From NCBI GenBank assembly GCA_041395325.1, contig JAWLAT010000012.1, positions 67,890-131,889 of the forward strand: a DNA stretch of 64,000 bases, in the 5' to 3' direction. This DNA is from JAWLAT01 sp041395325 (GTDB taxonomy: Bacteria; Pseudomonadota; Gammaproteobacteria; Xanthomonadales; SZUA-5). The notes beneath the pieces were generated by a model that searched no databases, was not told the origin of the DNA, and saw nothing but the letters and a program-made list of their open reading frames with translations. A program made the position numbers and the translations under genes. Shown in pieces: positions 1-8,110 of this stretch. Position 1 is the stretch's first letter. Every line of letters begins with the position of its first letter.

Positions 1-945
1 ATCGGCGTGGGCCTGCTCTACGCGATGACCGGCACGTTGAACATGGCCGACCTGGCACAGCGCCTGCCGGAGGTCTCCGACACCCGCACGATGCACACGG
101 CGGTGGCTTTCCTGGTCGTCGGCGTCTGTCTGAAGCTGGCGCTGTTCCCGCTGCATCTGTGGCTGCCGAACGCCTACACCTACGCCCCTTCGACGGTCAC
201 CGCGCTGGTGGCGGCCACCTCGACCAAGGTGGCGGTCTATGTGCTGATCCGCTTCCTGTACTCGATCTTCGGCATCGATTTTTCCTTCGGCAAGCTGCCA
301 CTGAGCCAGATCCTGCTGGCGCTGGCGGTCATCGGCATGCTGGTGGCCTCGGCGGTGGCCATCAACCAGCCCAATGCCAAGCGACTGCTGGCCTATTCAT
401 CGGTGGCGCAGGTCGGCTACATGGTGCTGGGTCTGGCCCTGGCCAGCAGCCTGGGCGTCACTGCTGCCCTGCTGCACATGTTCAATCACGCCTTGATGAA
501 GGGGGCCCTGTTCCTCGCCTTGGGCTGCATCGCCTATCGGGTCGGCAACAACGATGTGGATCGGATGCGCGGACTGGGCAAGGCGATGCCGTGGACGATG
601 GCAGCCTTCGTCATCGGCGGTCTGAGCCTGATTGGCGTGCCGCTGACGGTGGGCTTCATCAGCAAGTGGTATCTGGTGCTGGCGGCGCTGGAGCAGGGCT
701 GGTGGTGGCTGGTGGTGGTGATCCTGGTCAGTTCGTTGCTGGCCGTGATCTACATCTGGCGGATCGTCGAGGTGGCCTATTTCCAGCCCAGCGAGTCGCG
801 TGATGTGCAGCGCGAAGCACCGCTGGGCCTGCTGCTGCCCACCTGGGCGCTGGTGCTGATGAATCTGTGGTTCGGCGTCGATACGCGGCTCAGCGTCGGG
901 CTGGCCGAGCAGGCTGCGCTGGCCCTGACGGGGATCGGCCCATGA
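1..945 (+). CDS. MrpD/NuoM-like proton-translocating antiporter subunit (5'-truncated by window edge)
   Basis: An integral membrane subunit of the proton-conducting transporter family (Pfam Proton_antipo_M), related to MrpD of Na+/H+ antiporters and NuoM/NuoN of complex I. The frame is open from the first base, so the gene starts upstream of the window; about 314 residues are visible. Typical signatures are present: FPLHLWLPNAY, the NAKRLLAYSSVAQVGY loop, a lysine-bearing helix in FNHALMKGALF, and GVPLTVGFISKW. Its TGA overlaps the ATG of the next gene (ATGA at 942-945), so the two are translationally coupled. It probably acts with the next three genes as one cation/proton antiporter complex. 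Family assignment is firm; the exported ion cannot be read from sequence. Confidence 0.9.
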   Translation: MGVGLLYAMTGTLNMADLAQRLPEVSDTRTMHTAVAFLVVGVCLKLALFPLHLWLPNAYTYAPSTVTALVAATSTKVAVYVLIRFLYSIFGIDFSFGKLPLSQILLALAVIGMLVASAVAINQPNAKRLLAYSSVAQVGYMVLGLALASSLGVTAALLHMFNHALMKGALFLALGCIAYRVGNNDVDRMRGLGKAMPWTMAAFVIGGLSLIGVPLTVGFISKWYLVLAALEQGWWWLVVVILVSSLLAVIYIWRIVEVAYFQPSESRDVQREAPLGLLLPTWALVLMNLWFGVDTRLSVGLAEQAALALTGIGP

Positions 946-2414
946 GCTGGCTGGCCCCCGAAACCGCGCTGTGGCTGGCGCTGCTGATCCCACTGCTGGG
1001 CGCGGCCGGCATTCTGCTGACCGGGCGCATTCCCAATCTGCGCGAGGCGGTCACGCTGACCACCGCGGTCAGTCTGTTCCTCTGCGCGCTGCACATCCTG
1101 CTCCATCTGCTGGCCGATCAGACGCCGACACTGGTGCTGGCCGAACCGATTCCCGGGCTGCCGCTGGCCTTGCGGGTCGAGCCCCTGGGGATCCTGTTTG
1201 CGCTGTTGGCCAGCGGGCTGTGGATCGTCACCACGGTCTATGCGATCGGCTACATGCGGGCCAAGCGCGAGCAGCACCAGACCCGCTTCTATCTGTGCTT
1301 TGCGATTGCCCTGTGCGGCGCGATGGGCGTGGCGCTGTCGGCCAATCTGCTGACCTTGTTCGTGTTCTACGAAGTGCTGACGCTGTCGACCTATCCGTTG
1401 GTCTCGCATGCCGGCGATCGCCGCGCGATGGAAGGTGCGCGCACCTATCTGGGCATCCTGTTGACCACCTCGATCGGCCTGCTGCTGCCGGCCATCATCT
1501 GGACCTGGAGCGTGGCCGGCACCGTCGATTTCACGCCGGGCGGCGTGCTGGCCGGCAAGATCGGCCCGGCCGAGGCGGCCCTGCTGCTGGCGCTGTTCGT
1601 GCTGGGCATCGGCAAGGCCGCGGTGATGCCGGTGCATCGCTGGCTGCCCGCAGCGATGGTCGCCCCGACGCCCGTGTCGGCCCTGCTGCACGCGGTGGCG
1701 GTGGTCAAGGCCGGCGTGTTCACCATCACCAAGGTGGTCATTTACATCTTCGGCATCGATTTCCTGGCCAGCGTGCCGGCCGAGCGTCTGCTGGTCTATC
1801 TGGCCGGCTTCACCGTGATCGCGGCCTCGGTGGTGGCGCTGCGGCAGGACAATCTGAAGCGGCTGCTGGCCTATTCGACGATTGGCCAGCTCTCCTACAT
1901 CGTGCTGGCAGCGCTGGTGCTGACGCCGTTCGCCGAAATTGGTGCGGCGATCCACATCGTCGCCCACGCCTTCGGCAAGATCACGCTGTTCTTCGTTGCC
2001 GGCGCCATCTATGTGGCCGCCAACAAGGCGCAGGTCTCCCAGCTCGACGGCATCGGCCGGCGCATGCCCTGGACAATGAGCGCCTTCGCGGTCGGCGCGT
2101 TGAGCATGATCGGCGTGCCGCCAACGGCGGGTTTCGTCTCCAAGTGGTACATGATTGCCGGCGCCTTCCAGAACGATCTGTATTTCGTGCTGGGCGTGTT
2201 GATTCTGTCCACCGCGCTGAATGCGGCCTATTTTCTGCCGATCGTCCACCGTGCCTTCTTCCGCCCCGAAACCGTCCCGCCCAGGGTCGATCATCGTGAG
2301 GCGCCGTGGCCGATGGTCACGGCATTGGTGACCACGGCCACGCTGACGGTACTGCTGTTTATCTTCAATGGTCCGGTGGTGGACCTGGAAAAAGTCATCG
2401 TGACATTGCCATGA
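942..2414 (+). CDS. MrpD/NuoM-like antiporter subunit D family protein
   Basis: A 490-residue polytopic membrane protein of the Proton_antipo_M family, the second of three such subunits in this operon. Visible signatures are FVFYEVLTLSTYPLV (the conserved glutamate helix), HRWLPAAMVAPTPVSALLHAV, DNLKRLLAYSTIGQLSY and the lysine helix HAFGKITLFF. The ATG at 942 overlaps the upstream stop. This start fits both the family's usual N-terminus (a hydrophobic helix within the first 25 residues) and the operon's coupling pattern. The stop overlaps the ATG of the next small gene. Its role is inferred: a proton channel half of a secondary Na+(K+)/H+ antiporter in the inner membrane. NuoL/M homology alone does not make it part of complex I, because no nuo genes flank it here. 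Confidence 0.9.
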   Translation: MSWLAPETALWLALLIPLLGAAGILLTGRIPNLREAVTLTTAVSLFLCALHILLHLLADQTPTLVLAEPIPGLPLALRVEPLGILFALLASGLWIVTTVYAIGYMRAKREQHQTRFYLCFAIALCGAMGVALSANLLTLFVFYEVLTLSTYPLVSHAGDRRAMEGARTYLGILLTTSIGLLLPAIIWTWSVAGTVDFTPGGVLAGKIGPAEAALLLALFVLGIGKAAVMPVHRWLPAAMVAPTPVSALLHAVAVVKAGVFTITKVVIYIFGIDFLASVPAERLLVYLAGFTVIAASVVALRQDNLKRLLAYSTIGQLSYIVLAALVLTPFAEIGAAIHIVAHAFGKITLFFVAGAIYVAANKAQVSQLDGIGRRMPWTMSAFAVGALSMIGVPPTAGFVSKWYMIAGAFQNDLYFVLGVLILSTALNAAYFLPIVHRAFFRPETVPPRVDHREAPWPMVTALVTTATLTVLLFIFNGPVVDLEKVIVTLP

Positions 2415-2707
2415 GCCCGACTGACGACCGACCCACGCCAACGACGCCCTGGCTCTACCGGCCGGCATCGATTCGCTTGTTGTGGATCCTCTTCGGCGTG
2501 ATCCTCGCGGGCACCGTGCTGGCGCAGGTGTTCGTGCATTTGCATCCGCATTTCGAGCTGGAAGGCTGGTTCGGCTTCAATGCGTTGTTTGGATTCTTCA
2601 GCTGCGTGGCGATGGTGGTGTTCGCCAAGCTGCTGGGGGTGATCCTTAAGCGACCCGACGACTACTACGAGCCGTCAGATCCCGCAGCGGGGGATGGCGA
2701 TGATTGA
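2411..2707 (+). CDS. Small two-helix membrane protein of the antiporter operon
   Basis: Encodes 98 residues with two predicted membrane helices (about residues 22-40 and 54-76) and a charged C-terminus containing KRPDDYYEP. The ATG overlaps the upstream stop (ATGA), and the end overlaps the start of the third antiporter subunit by 8-14 bases. The gene is therefore embedded in the operon and probably contributes a small subunit to the complex, as the small MrpB/C/E/F/G-type proteins do in Mrp antiporters. I do not recognise it as a specific Mrp subunit. The function is inferred from context only. Confidence 0.75.
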   Translation: MSPTDDRPTPTTPWLYRPASIRLLWILFGVILAGTVLAQVFVHLHPHFELEGWFGFNALFGFFSCVAMVVFAKLLGVILKRPDDYYEPSDPAAGDGDD

Positions 2708-4388
2708 GCTGGCTTTCCCGCCTGCCTTCATCCTGATTCTCGGCGCGCTGCTGATCGGTCTGGCGCGGCCGGGCATGCGCCCGGTCATCGTGCTGCTGGC
2801 ACCCATCGTGACGCTGTGGGCGATCTGGCGTCTGCCGGATGGCGTGCTGCTGACGGCGAAATTCCTCAGCTACAACATCGAGCTGGTCGAAGCCAGCTCG
2901 GTACGCCGGCTGTTCGCCACGATCTTCACGATCATGGCCTTTGCCGGCGGGCTGTACGGGCTCAAACAGGCGAAGTGGTACGAACTGGCTGCCGGCTATG
3001 CCTATGCCGCCGGTGCCGTTGGTGTGAGCTTTGCCGGGGATCTGATCACGCTGTTCCTGTTCTGGGAATTCATGGCGATCTTCTCCACGGTCGTCATCTG
3101 GTGCGGTGGCACCGAGGCAGCCCGGCGCGCCGGCGTGCGCTACGCCCTGATGCACCTGATCGGTGGCGTGCTGCTGAAGATCGGCATCGAAGGCATCATG
3201 GTCCACACCGGTTCGATCGAGATCCAGCCGTTGAATCTGGACACGGTCGATGCGTGGATCGTCCTGGCTGGAGTGCTGATCAATGCCGCCGCACCGCCGG
3301 TTAGTGCCTGGTTGGCCGACGCCTATCCGGAGGGCAGTCCCTTCGGCACGGTATTCCTGTCGGCCTTCACCACCAAGACCGCCGTGCTGGCGCTGATGCT
3401 GCTGTTCCCCGGCGCCCAGGTACTGATCTGGGTCGGCCTGTACATGGTCTTCTACGGGATCATCTACGCGCTGCTGGAAAACGACATGCGGCGCATCCTG
3501 GCCTATTCGATCGTCAACCAGGTCGGCTTCATGGTCACCGGCATTGGCATCGGCACGGAGATGGCGCTCAATGGCGCCGCCGCGCACGCCTTCGCCCACA
3601 TCATCTACAAGGCGCTGCTGCTGATGAGCGCCGGCGCGGTGCTGTACCAGACCGGCAAGCGCAAGTGCACCGATCTGGGTGGTCTGTACCAAACGATGCC
3701 GATCACCGCCATCTGCGGCATCATCGGTGCGCTGGCGATTTCGGCCTTCCCCTTCACCTCCGGCTTCATCAGCAAGTCGATGATCTCCCAGGCGGCCGCC
3801 AACGAACATCTGGCCTGGGTCTGGTATCTGCTGACCGCCGCCTCGGCCGGCGTCTTCCTGCACGCCGGCATCAAGTTCCCCTGGTTCGTGTTTTTCCAGA
3901 AGGACTCCGGTCTGCGACCGCCGGACCCACCCTGGAACATGCGCGCTGCGATGATTCTGTTCGCCGTGCTGTGTATTGGCCTGGGCTGTTTCCCGGGACT
4001 GCTCTACCAGCTGCTGCCCTACGCGGTGGACTACGAGCCTTACACCGGTGCGCACCTGGTCAGCCAGTTCCAGCTGCTGCTGTTTTCCGGCCTGGCCTTC
4101 TTCCTGCTGCTGCCGTTGATGAAGCGGACGCTGACGATCAGCCTGGATCTGGACTGGATCTATCGGGTCGTACTCTTCCGGCTGGCTGGTCTGGTGCAGC
4201 GCGTGTGGTCGCGACTGCTGGATGGGCTGGAGGATTGGTGGAAGGCCAGCGGCCGCAATGGCAGCCGCCGTCTGGTCGGCTGGTTGCTGCCCGGCGGACT
4301 GCTCGCGCGGACCTGGCCCACCGGCAGCATGACGCTGTGGGTGACGGTGATCCTGGTACTGGTGGTGGTGCTGGCCCAACGCAGCTGA
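2694..4388 (+). CDS. MrpD-like Na+/H+ antiporter subunit D
   Basis: A 564-residue polytopic protein, the third Proton_antipo_M subunit in the operon. It shows ITLFLFWEFMAIFST (glutamate helix), the NDMRRILAYSIVNQVGF loop, the lysine helix AHIIYKALLLMSAGAVLY, and FPFTSGFISKSM. An extra C-terminal stretch (about residues 470-564) has a final hydrophobic helix. Two in-frame ATGs, at 2694 and 2700, are both preceded closely by a GGGG run; 2694 is used here, but 2700 is equally plausible. It ends the visible operon. Three paralogous proton-path subunits with no MrpA-sized or peripheral-arm gene in view suggest a modular Mrp-like antiporter whose remaining genes lie upstream of the window. Confidence 0.88.
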   Translation: MAMIELAFPPAFILILGALLIGLARPGMRPVIVLLAPIVTLWAIWRLPDGVLLTAKFLSYNIELVEASSVRRLFATIFTIMAFAGGLYGLKQAKWYELAAGYAYAAGAVGVSFAGDLITLFLFWEFMAIFSTVVIWCGGTEAARRAGVRYALMHLIGGVLLKIGIEGIMVHTGSIEIQPLNLDTVDAWIVLAGVLINAAAPPVSAWLADAYPEGSPFGTVFLSAFTTKTAVLALMLLFPGAQVLIWVGLYMVFYGIIYALLENDMRRILAYSIVNQVGFMVTGIGIGTEMALNGAAAHAFAHIIYKALLLMSAGAVLYQTGKRKCTDLGGLYQTMPITAICGIIGALAISAFPFTSGFISKSMISQAAANEHLAWVWYLLTAASAGVFLHAGIKFPWFVFFQKDSGLRPPDPPWNMRAAMILFAVLCIGLGCFPGLLYQLLPYAVDYEPYTGAHLVSQFQLLLFSGLAFFLLLPLMKRTLTISLDLDWIYRVVLFRLAGLVQRVWSRLLDGLEDWWKASGRNGSRRLVGWLLPGGLLARTWPTGSMTLWVTVILVLVVVLAQRS

Positions 4389-4471
4389 GCGAGGCATCAA
4401 TTCCAATTCGCGCCGCTCCGATCGGTCGCTCGTGAATCCACACGCGATCGACTATCACCCCCACCGGCTCA

Positions 4472-4665
4472 CGTGATCGTGCTGCTGGTGGCCGCGGCGG
4501 TCACGGCTGTGACGACCATCGCCAGCTGGCATCTGGCCGCAACGAAAGTGGTCGGCAACCGGAAGCCGGGCGTCGCCGCCTCGCCGGCAGCTTTGCTACT
4601 TATCTGTTGTTCGTGCCAGCGACCCGATGGTTGCGACGGCAGCAACGAGTCGCTGAATCAGCTTC
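4472..4665 (+). pseudogene. Frameshifted second copy of the 26210-26512 membrane-protein gene
   Basis: The translation starting near 4472 reads VLLVAAAVTAVTTIASWHL. This closely matches residues 38-56 of the intact 100-residue membrane protein encoded at 26210-26512 on the other strand. DNA similarity is also strong, including an identical 20-base stretch (accatcgccagctggcatct). After about 4575 the match continues in a different frame as FATYLLFVPATRWLRRQQ, against FHTYPLILLLAWWLRRRA of the intact copy. There is at least one frameshift, the N-terminal third is missing or unrecognisable, and no stop is kept at the expected end. I read it as a decayed paralogue rather than a working gene. Confidence 0.6.
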
Positions 4666-5362
4666 CGTCCGCTGCGCTGAGCAGATCGCTGTGCTCCAGC
4701 TGGCCACCCTGAGCGAGGCTCAATCGGGCCTGGTCACCGGTCAGGATGACGCCCAGGCGATCGCTCAGGTCGATGGGAACGCGGGCCTGGCCCTGCACGG
4801 TGAAGTGAACGGGGACCAACAGTTCGGTGGCGGCCGGCTGACCCGCAATCTGCAGGGGCCGATAGCGCCAATGCCGACTGGCCTGAATCGCGGCCTTGGC
4901 GAAATCGGCGTGGGAGGCGTCGACCGACTCGCTGTCGCTGACCCGGCCACTGGCATCCACCTGCACGCGGATGACGGCGTAACCGCTGCGGCCGGCCCGC
5001 AACTGTGCTTTCGGGAAACGCGGCGGATCGATCTCCAGCGTCTGCAGATTGGTTTGGGCCGATTGCAGATGGAAGCGCATGCGATCTCCGACTTCCTCAA
5101 TGCGCACGTCCAGTTGCAAGTTCAGCGTGGCTGCTGCTGGCGCGCCATTGGCCAGCACCGGGCTGAAGCGCCAACCGTCAATGCGCTGGCGCAGGTTGTC
5201 GGCCAGCGCCGGCGACATCTGTTCCCGCCAGGTCAGCTGCTCGACCCGACCGTCACGATCCAAATGCAGCTCGGCATTGATCAGCATGACCCGCTCGCGT
5301 GCCTGCGCCGACAGGCCGACCAGCAGCAGCAGGAACATCAGGCGACGCAGGATTCGAGTCAT
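4658..5362 (-). CDS. TonB-like C-terminal domain protein (energy transducer TonB family)
   Basis: A 234-residue exported protein: signal peptide in residues 1-22 (MTRILRRLMFLLLLVGLSAQA), a middle region, then a TonB C-terminal-type domain at about residues 125-205. The domain has GYAVIRVQVDASGRV and the AAIQASRHWRYRPL core. There is no long N-terminal anchor or proline-rich spacer of a classical TonB, so this is probably a periplasmic TonB-domain protein rather than the main TonB. The start at 5362 is preferred over an in-frame ATG at 5377, because GGGG lies at good spacing before 5362 and nothing usable precedes 5377. The partner outer-membrane receptor is unknown. Confidence 0.75.
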   Translation of the reverse strand: MTRILRRLMFLLLLVGLSAQARERVMLINAELHLDRDGRVEQLTWREQMSPALADNLRQRIDGWRFSPVLANGAPAAATLNLQLDVRIEEVGDRMRFHLQSAQTNLQTLEIDPPRFPKAQLRAGRSGYAVIRVQVDASGRVSDSESVDASHADFAKAAIQASRHWRYRPLQIAGQPAATELLVPVHFTVQGQARVPIDLSDRLGVILTGDQARLSLAQGGQLEHSDLLSAADGS

Positions 5363-5436
5363 GATCGGTATCCCCATTGCAGATCAACTGAAGCTAGAGC
5401 CGAACGGTGACACACGCAAGCCACCCGTTCGTCGCC

Positions 5437-7638
5437 TCAGTCGCTGGCGGACGCGGTGAACCCCAGCTCGCCCAACAGCGCATCGGCGCGCTCCACCCGT
5501 TCGAGCAGCCACAGCAGGTAGCGCACATCGACGCTGACGTTGCGCGACAACGCCGGGTTGAAGCCGAAGTCACCGGCGACGTTCTCCCACACACGATCAA
5601 AATTCACCCCCACCAGCTCACCGCGGCCGTTCAGCACCGGGCTGCCGGAATTGCCGCCGCTGGTGTCGCCATCGGCGAGAAAGTCGATCGGCAGTTGCGA
5701 CACGGGTAGCTCGCGCCAGGCCTGGTCGCCGCGCGCGGCCTCGAGCAGCGCGGCCGGGGCGTCGAAGGGGTCGTTGCCGCTGTGTTTGGCGAGCAGACCG
5801 GCCAACGTGGTGAACGGGGTGTACCAGACGCCATCGCGCGGTGCATAGCCCTGCACATGGGCCAGACTGATCCGCAGTGAGCCGTTGGCGTCGGGTGCCA
5901 GCGGGCGCCCCGCGTGGCGGGCCACGGCTCGGCGCCAGATCGGTCGATGCAGCGCGGCACGGGCGCGCCAGCCGCGTTCGCGCTCACGCAACGCACGCAG
6001 ATCGGCATTCCAGTCGATGGCCAGATCCAGCAGCGGATCCTGCAGTGCCTGCAGCGCCGACAGCGGTTGTCCGATCAGGGCTTCGCGGCGAGCCGGGTCC
6101 AGCAGCACACTGCGCTCGCAGGCTTTGGCGACCCATTCCGGCAGCGCTACGGCGGCAAGCTGCCCGACATGGCGATCCACGGCAGCCAGGCGCTGATCAT
6201 CGGGCAGCGCCAGTGCCTGCTGCAGCAGCGCCAGCAGCAACTGCTCGTCGGTTGCCCGATGCAGGTTGTGCTGTTCGCGCTGCAGCCGATCGCGCAGCCG
6301 TGGCCATTCGCTCTCGCGGAAATCCTGGTCGCGCTTCGCATCGGGCTTTTCCAGCTCGCGCGCCAGATGCGCCAGCGTGGCGCCGAAATACAGGCTCTTG
6401 GGCAATGGCGGAATGCCGCCGGGCACCGATTCGTTGCCCATGGCCATCAGGTTGAGCAGAAAATCGTGTTCCCAGCTGGCCAGTCGTTCCTCCAGCACCT
6501 CGGTCAGACCGGCATGGGCGGCGCGGATGTCGGCGGTATCGGCTTGTTCACTGGCCCAGTGCAAGACCGCCGCATCGGCGCGGCGTTGCTGCTCGACGAT
6601 GGCGCCGCGGTCCAGACCGGCGATCTGGCCCTGCGCGTTCTTGTAGCGGTTGGCCAGGCCCTTCAGGTTGGAGGCCACGCTGATTTGCCCGGCCGGATCC
6701 TCGGCGGTCGCCGTCTCGATGACACTCATCCACTGTCCGAACAGGGTTTCGCGGCGAACGAAGTAGCGCTCGCGGCGCTCCGCCATCTCGTCGGCAATCA
6801 GCGATCGATAGGTGATACCCGGATAGCCCAGCACCATGACGAAATCGTCCGGCTGCAACGGCTGGCTGGCGATCGGGATGAAGCGCTCGGGACGGTAGGC
6901 TTGTGCCGGCTCACCCTCACCTGGCGAATGCCAGACCCGGGCCAGGGCGAAATCGCCGGTGTGGCGCGGCCACATCCAGTTGTCGATCTCGCCGCCGTAT
7001 TCGCCCACCGCCCGCGGTGGGGCGTAGACCAGACGCACGTCACGCAGCTCGCGCCATTCGATCAGCACGTACTGGACGCCTTCATCGTAGACGGCCACCT
7101 TGCAGTGGATATCCGGCCGCTCACCCTCGCAGGCCAGCCGCAAGGCCTCGCGTTGATCGTCGATGGCATGCAGCCGCTGCAAGGGATCGGCCCCCGGCGG
7201 CACCGCCGCGAGCACCGACTCGGTGACGTCGCTGAAGCGCTGCGGCACCTCGACCCGCAGCGTGCGGCCGGGCAGTTCCGCCTCACGCGTGGGTGCCAGA
7301 TAGCCATCGCGGATCAGATCCCGCTCGGTCGAGCTGTGCTCCTGCACCAGCCCGAACAGACAATGGTGATTGGTCAGCACCAGGCCTTCGGCAGAGACGA
7401 AAGCACCCGAGCAGCCGCCGATGCGCACCGCGGCCGACAGCAGCCCACGACCCTGCTCGGCATCCCAGATCTCGTCAGCTGCCAGCTCCAGACCCTGCTC
7501 GCGCAGCCAGGCCGGATCCAGTTCGCTCAACTGTGCCGGCGTCCACTTCCCATCCAGCGCCCAGCCCGCCGTGGTCCACAGCAGACTGACACTCAACAGC
7601 AGACGCAGGACAGGAACGCGGGGCGGCATACGGATCAT
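5437..7638 (-). CDS. S46 family dipeptidyl peptidase, DPP11-like
   Basis: A 733-residue exocytic or periplasmic serine peptidase of MEROPS family S46 (dipeptidyl-peptidases 7 and 11), which removes dipeptides from peptide N-termini. A signal peptide ends near residue 27 (AGWALDG). Catalytic elements are visible: TNHHC with His91/His92, EIDNWMWPRHTGD carrying the Asp, and SGGNSGSP with Ser664. Arg682, 18 residues after Ser664 in NFDRVWE, sits where Arg673 lies relative to Ser655 in Porphyromonas DPP11; DPP7 has Gly there. This suggests preference for Asp/Glu at P1 (inference). The ATG at 7638 has CGGAG upstream; an alternative start lies at 7629. Length matches the family (about 700-730). Confidence 0.92.
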   Translation of the reverse strand: MIRMPPRVPVLRLLLSVSLLWTTAGWALDGKWTPAQLSELDPAWLREQGLELAADEIWDAEQGRGLLSAAVRIGGCSGAFVSAEGLVLTNHHCLFGLVQEHSSTERDLIRDGYLAPTREAELPGRTLRVEVPQRFSDVTESVLAAVPPGADPLQRLHAIDDQREALRLACEGERPDIHCKVAVYDEGVQYVLIEWRELRDVRLVYAPPRAVGEYGGEIDNWMWPRHTGDFALARVWHSPGEGEPAQAYRPERFIPIASQPLQPDDFVMVLGYPGITYRSLIADEMAERRERYFVRRETLFGQWMSVIETATAEDPAGQISVASNLKGLANRYKNAQGQIAGLDRGAIVEQQRRADAAVLHWASEQADTADIRAAHAGLTEVLEERLASWEHDFLLNLMAMGNESVPGGIPPLPKSLYFGATLAHLARELEKPDAKRDQDFRESEWPRLRDRLQREQHNLHRATDEQLLLALLQQALALPDDQRLAAVDRHVGQLAAVALPEWVAKACERSVLLDPARREALIGQPLSALQALQDPLLDLAIDWNADLRALRERERGWRARAALHRPIWRRAVARHAGRPLAPDANGSLRISLAHVQGYAPRDGVWYTPFTTLAGLLAKHSGNDPFDAPAALLEAARGDQAWRELPVSQLPIDFLADGDTSGGNSGSPVLNGRGELVGVNFDRVWENVAGDFGFNPALSRNVSVDVRYLLWLLERVERADALLGELGFTASASD

Positions 7639-7713
7639 CGTCGGCTCCGGGGATGAGGGTGGCGGCGCACGAATATCGCATGACGGTAGTGAATATCGCG
7701 CCCGGTGACCTCG

Positions 7714-8085
7714 ATGCCCTCTGCTGCCAACCGACTCCGACTGCTCACCCTGAGCGCCTTGCTGGCCAGCCTCGCCCTGCTCGCCGATCCGTGGCCATCG
7801 ATCGCCGCGGATGCCAGCGCTTCGATGCTGCCGACAGATGGCTCGGCGCTGCAGCAGGGTCTGCGCCACGGTCGTCATGGGCAGCGCTCGAAGTCGTCGA
7901 GCACAGGGGCCTTCGAACCGGTGGCCTTGTGGCGGGCACTGACCGGCCAACCGGTGCAGACGCCGCGACCGGACAACTACAGCCCGATGCCCGACAGCAC
8001 ACTGTTGGCCTCGCCGGTCGACCCCTCGTTGCGGGGCCGCCGCAGCCAGGTCGGTCGCGCCCGCAGTGATCGCGGTGCCCGCTGA
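7714..8085 (+). CDS. Small exported protein of unknown function
   Basis: Encodes 123 residues beginning with a convincing signal peptide (basic start, hydrophobic core LLTLSALLASLALLA, cleavage near SIAADA). The remainder is polar, rich in Ser, Arg and Gln, with no recognisable domain. It lies divergent to the S46 peptidase with 75 bases between the starts, and converges on the RimK-like gene. A GTG at 7705 is an alternative start. I do not recognise the family. The signal peptide and the absence of a competing gene are the only support. Confidence 0.5.
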   Translation: MPSAANRLRLLTLSALLASLALLADPWPSIAADASASMLPTDGSALQQGLRHGRHGQRSKSSSTGAFEPVALWRALTGQPVQTPRPDNYSPMPDSTLLASPVDPSLRGRRSQVGRARSDRGAR

Positions 8086-8110
8086 GGCACGGATCAGGCT
8101 TGCGGCACGC

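Noticed and set aside
777..2468. A 563-codon open frame on the minus strand across the antiporter genes
   Set aside because: Its translation is Gln/Arg/His-rich with no hydrophobic core or motif. It is the antisense shadow of high-GC plus-strand codons, where the plus-strand product is clearly an antiporter subunit.
4607..5410. A 267-codon plus-strand open frame opposite the TonB-like gene
   Set aside because: Only its first ~20 residues resemble a real protein (the decayed membrane-protein copy); the rest is antisense to a convincing TonB-domain gene.
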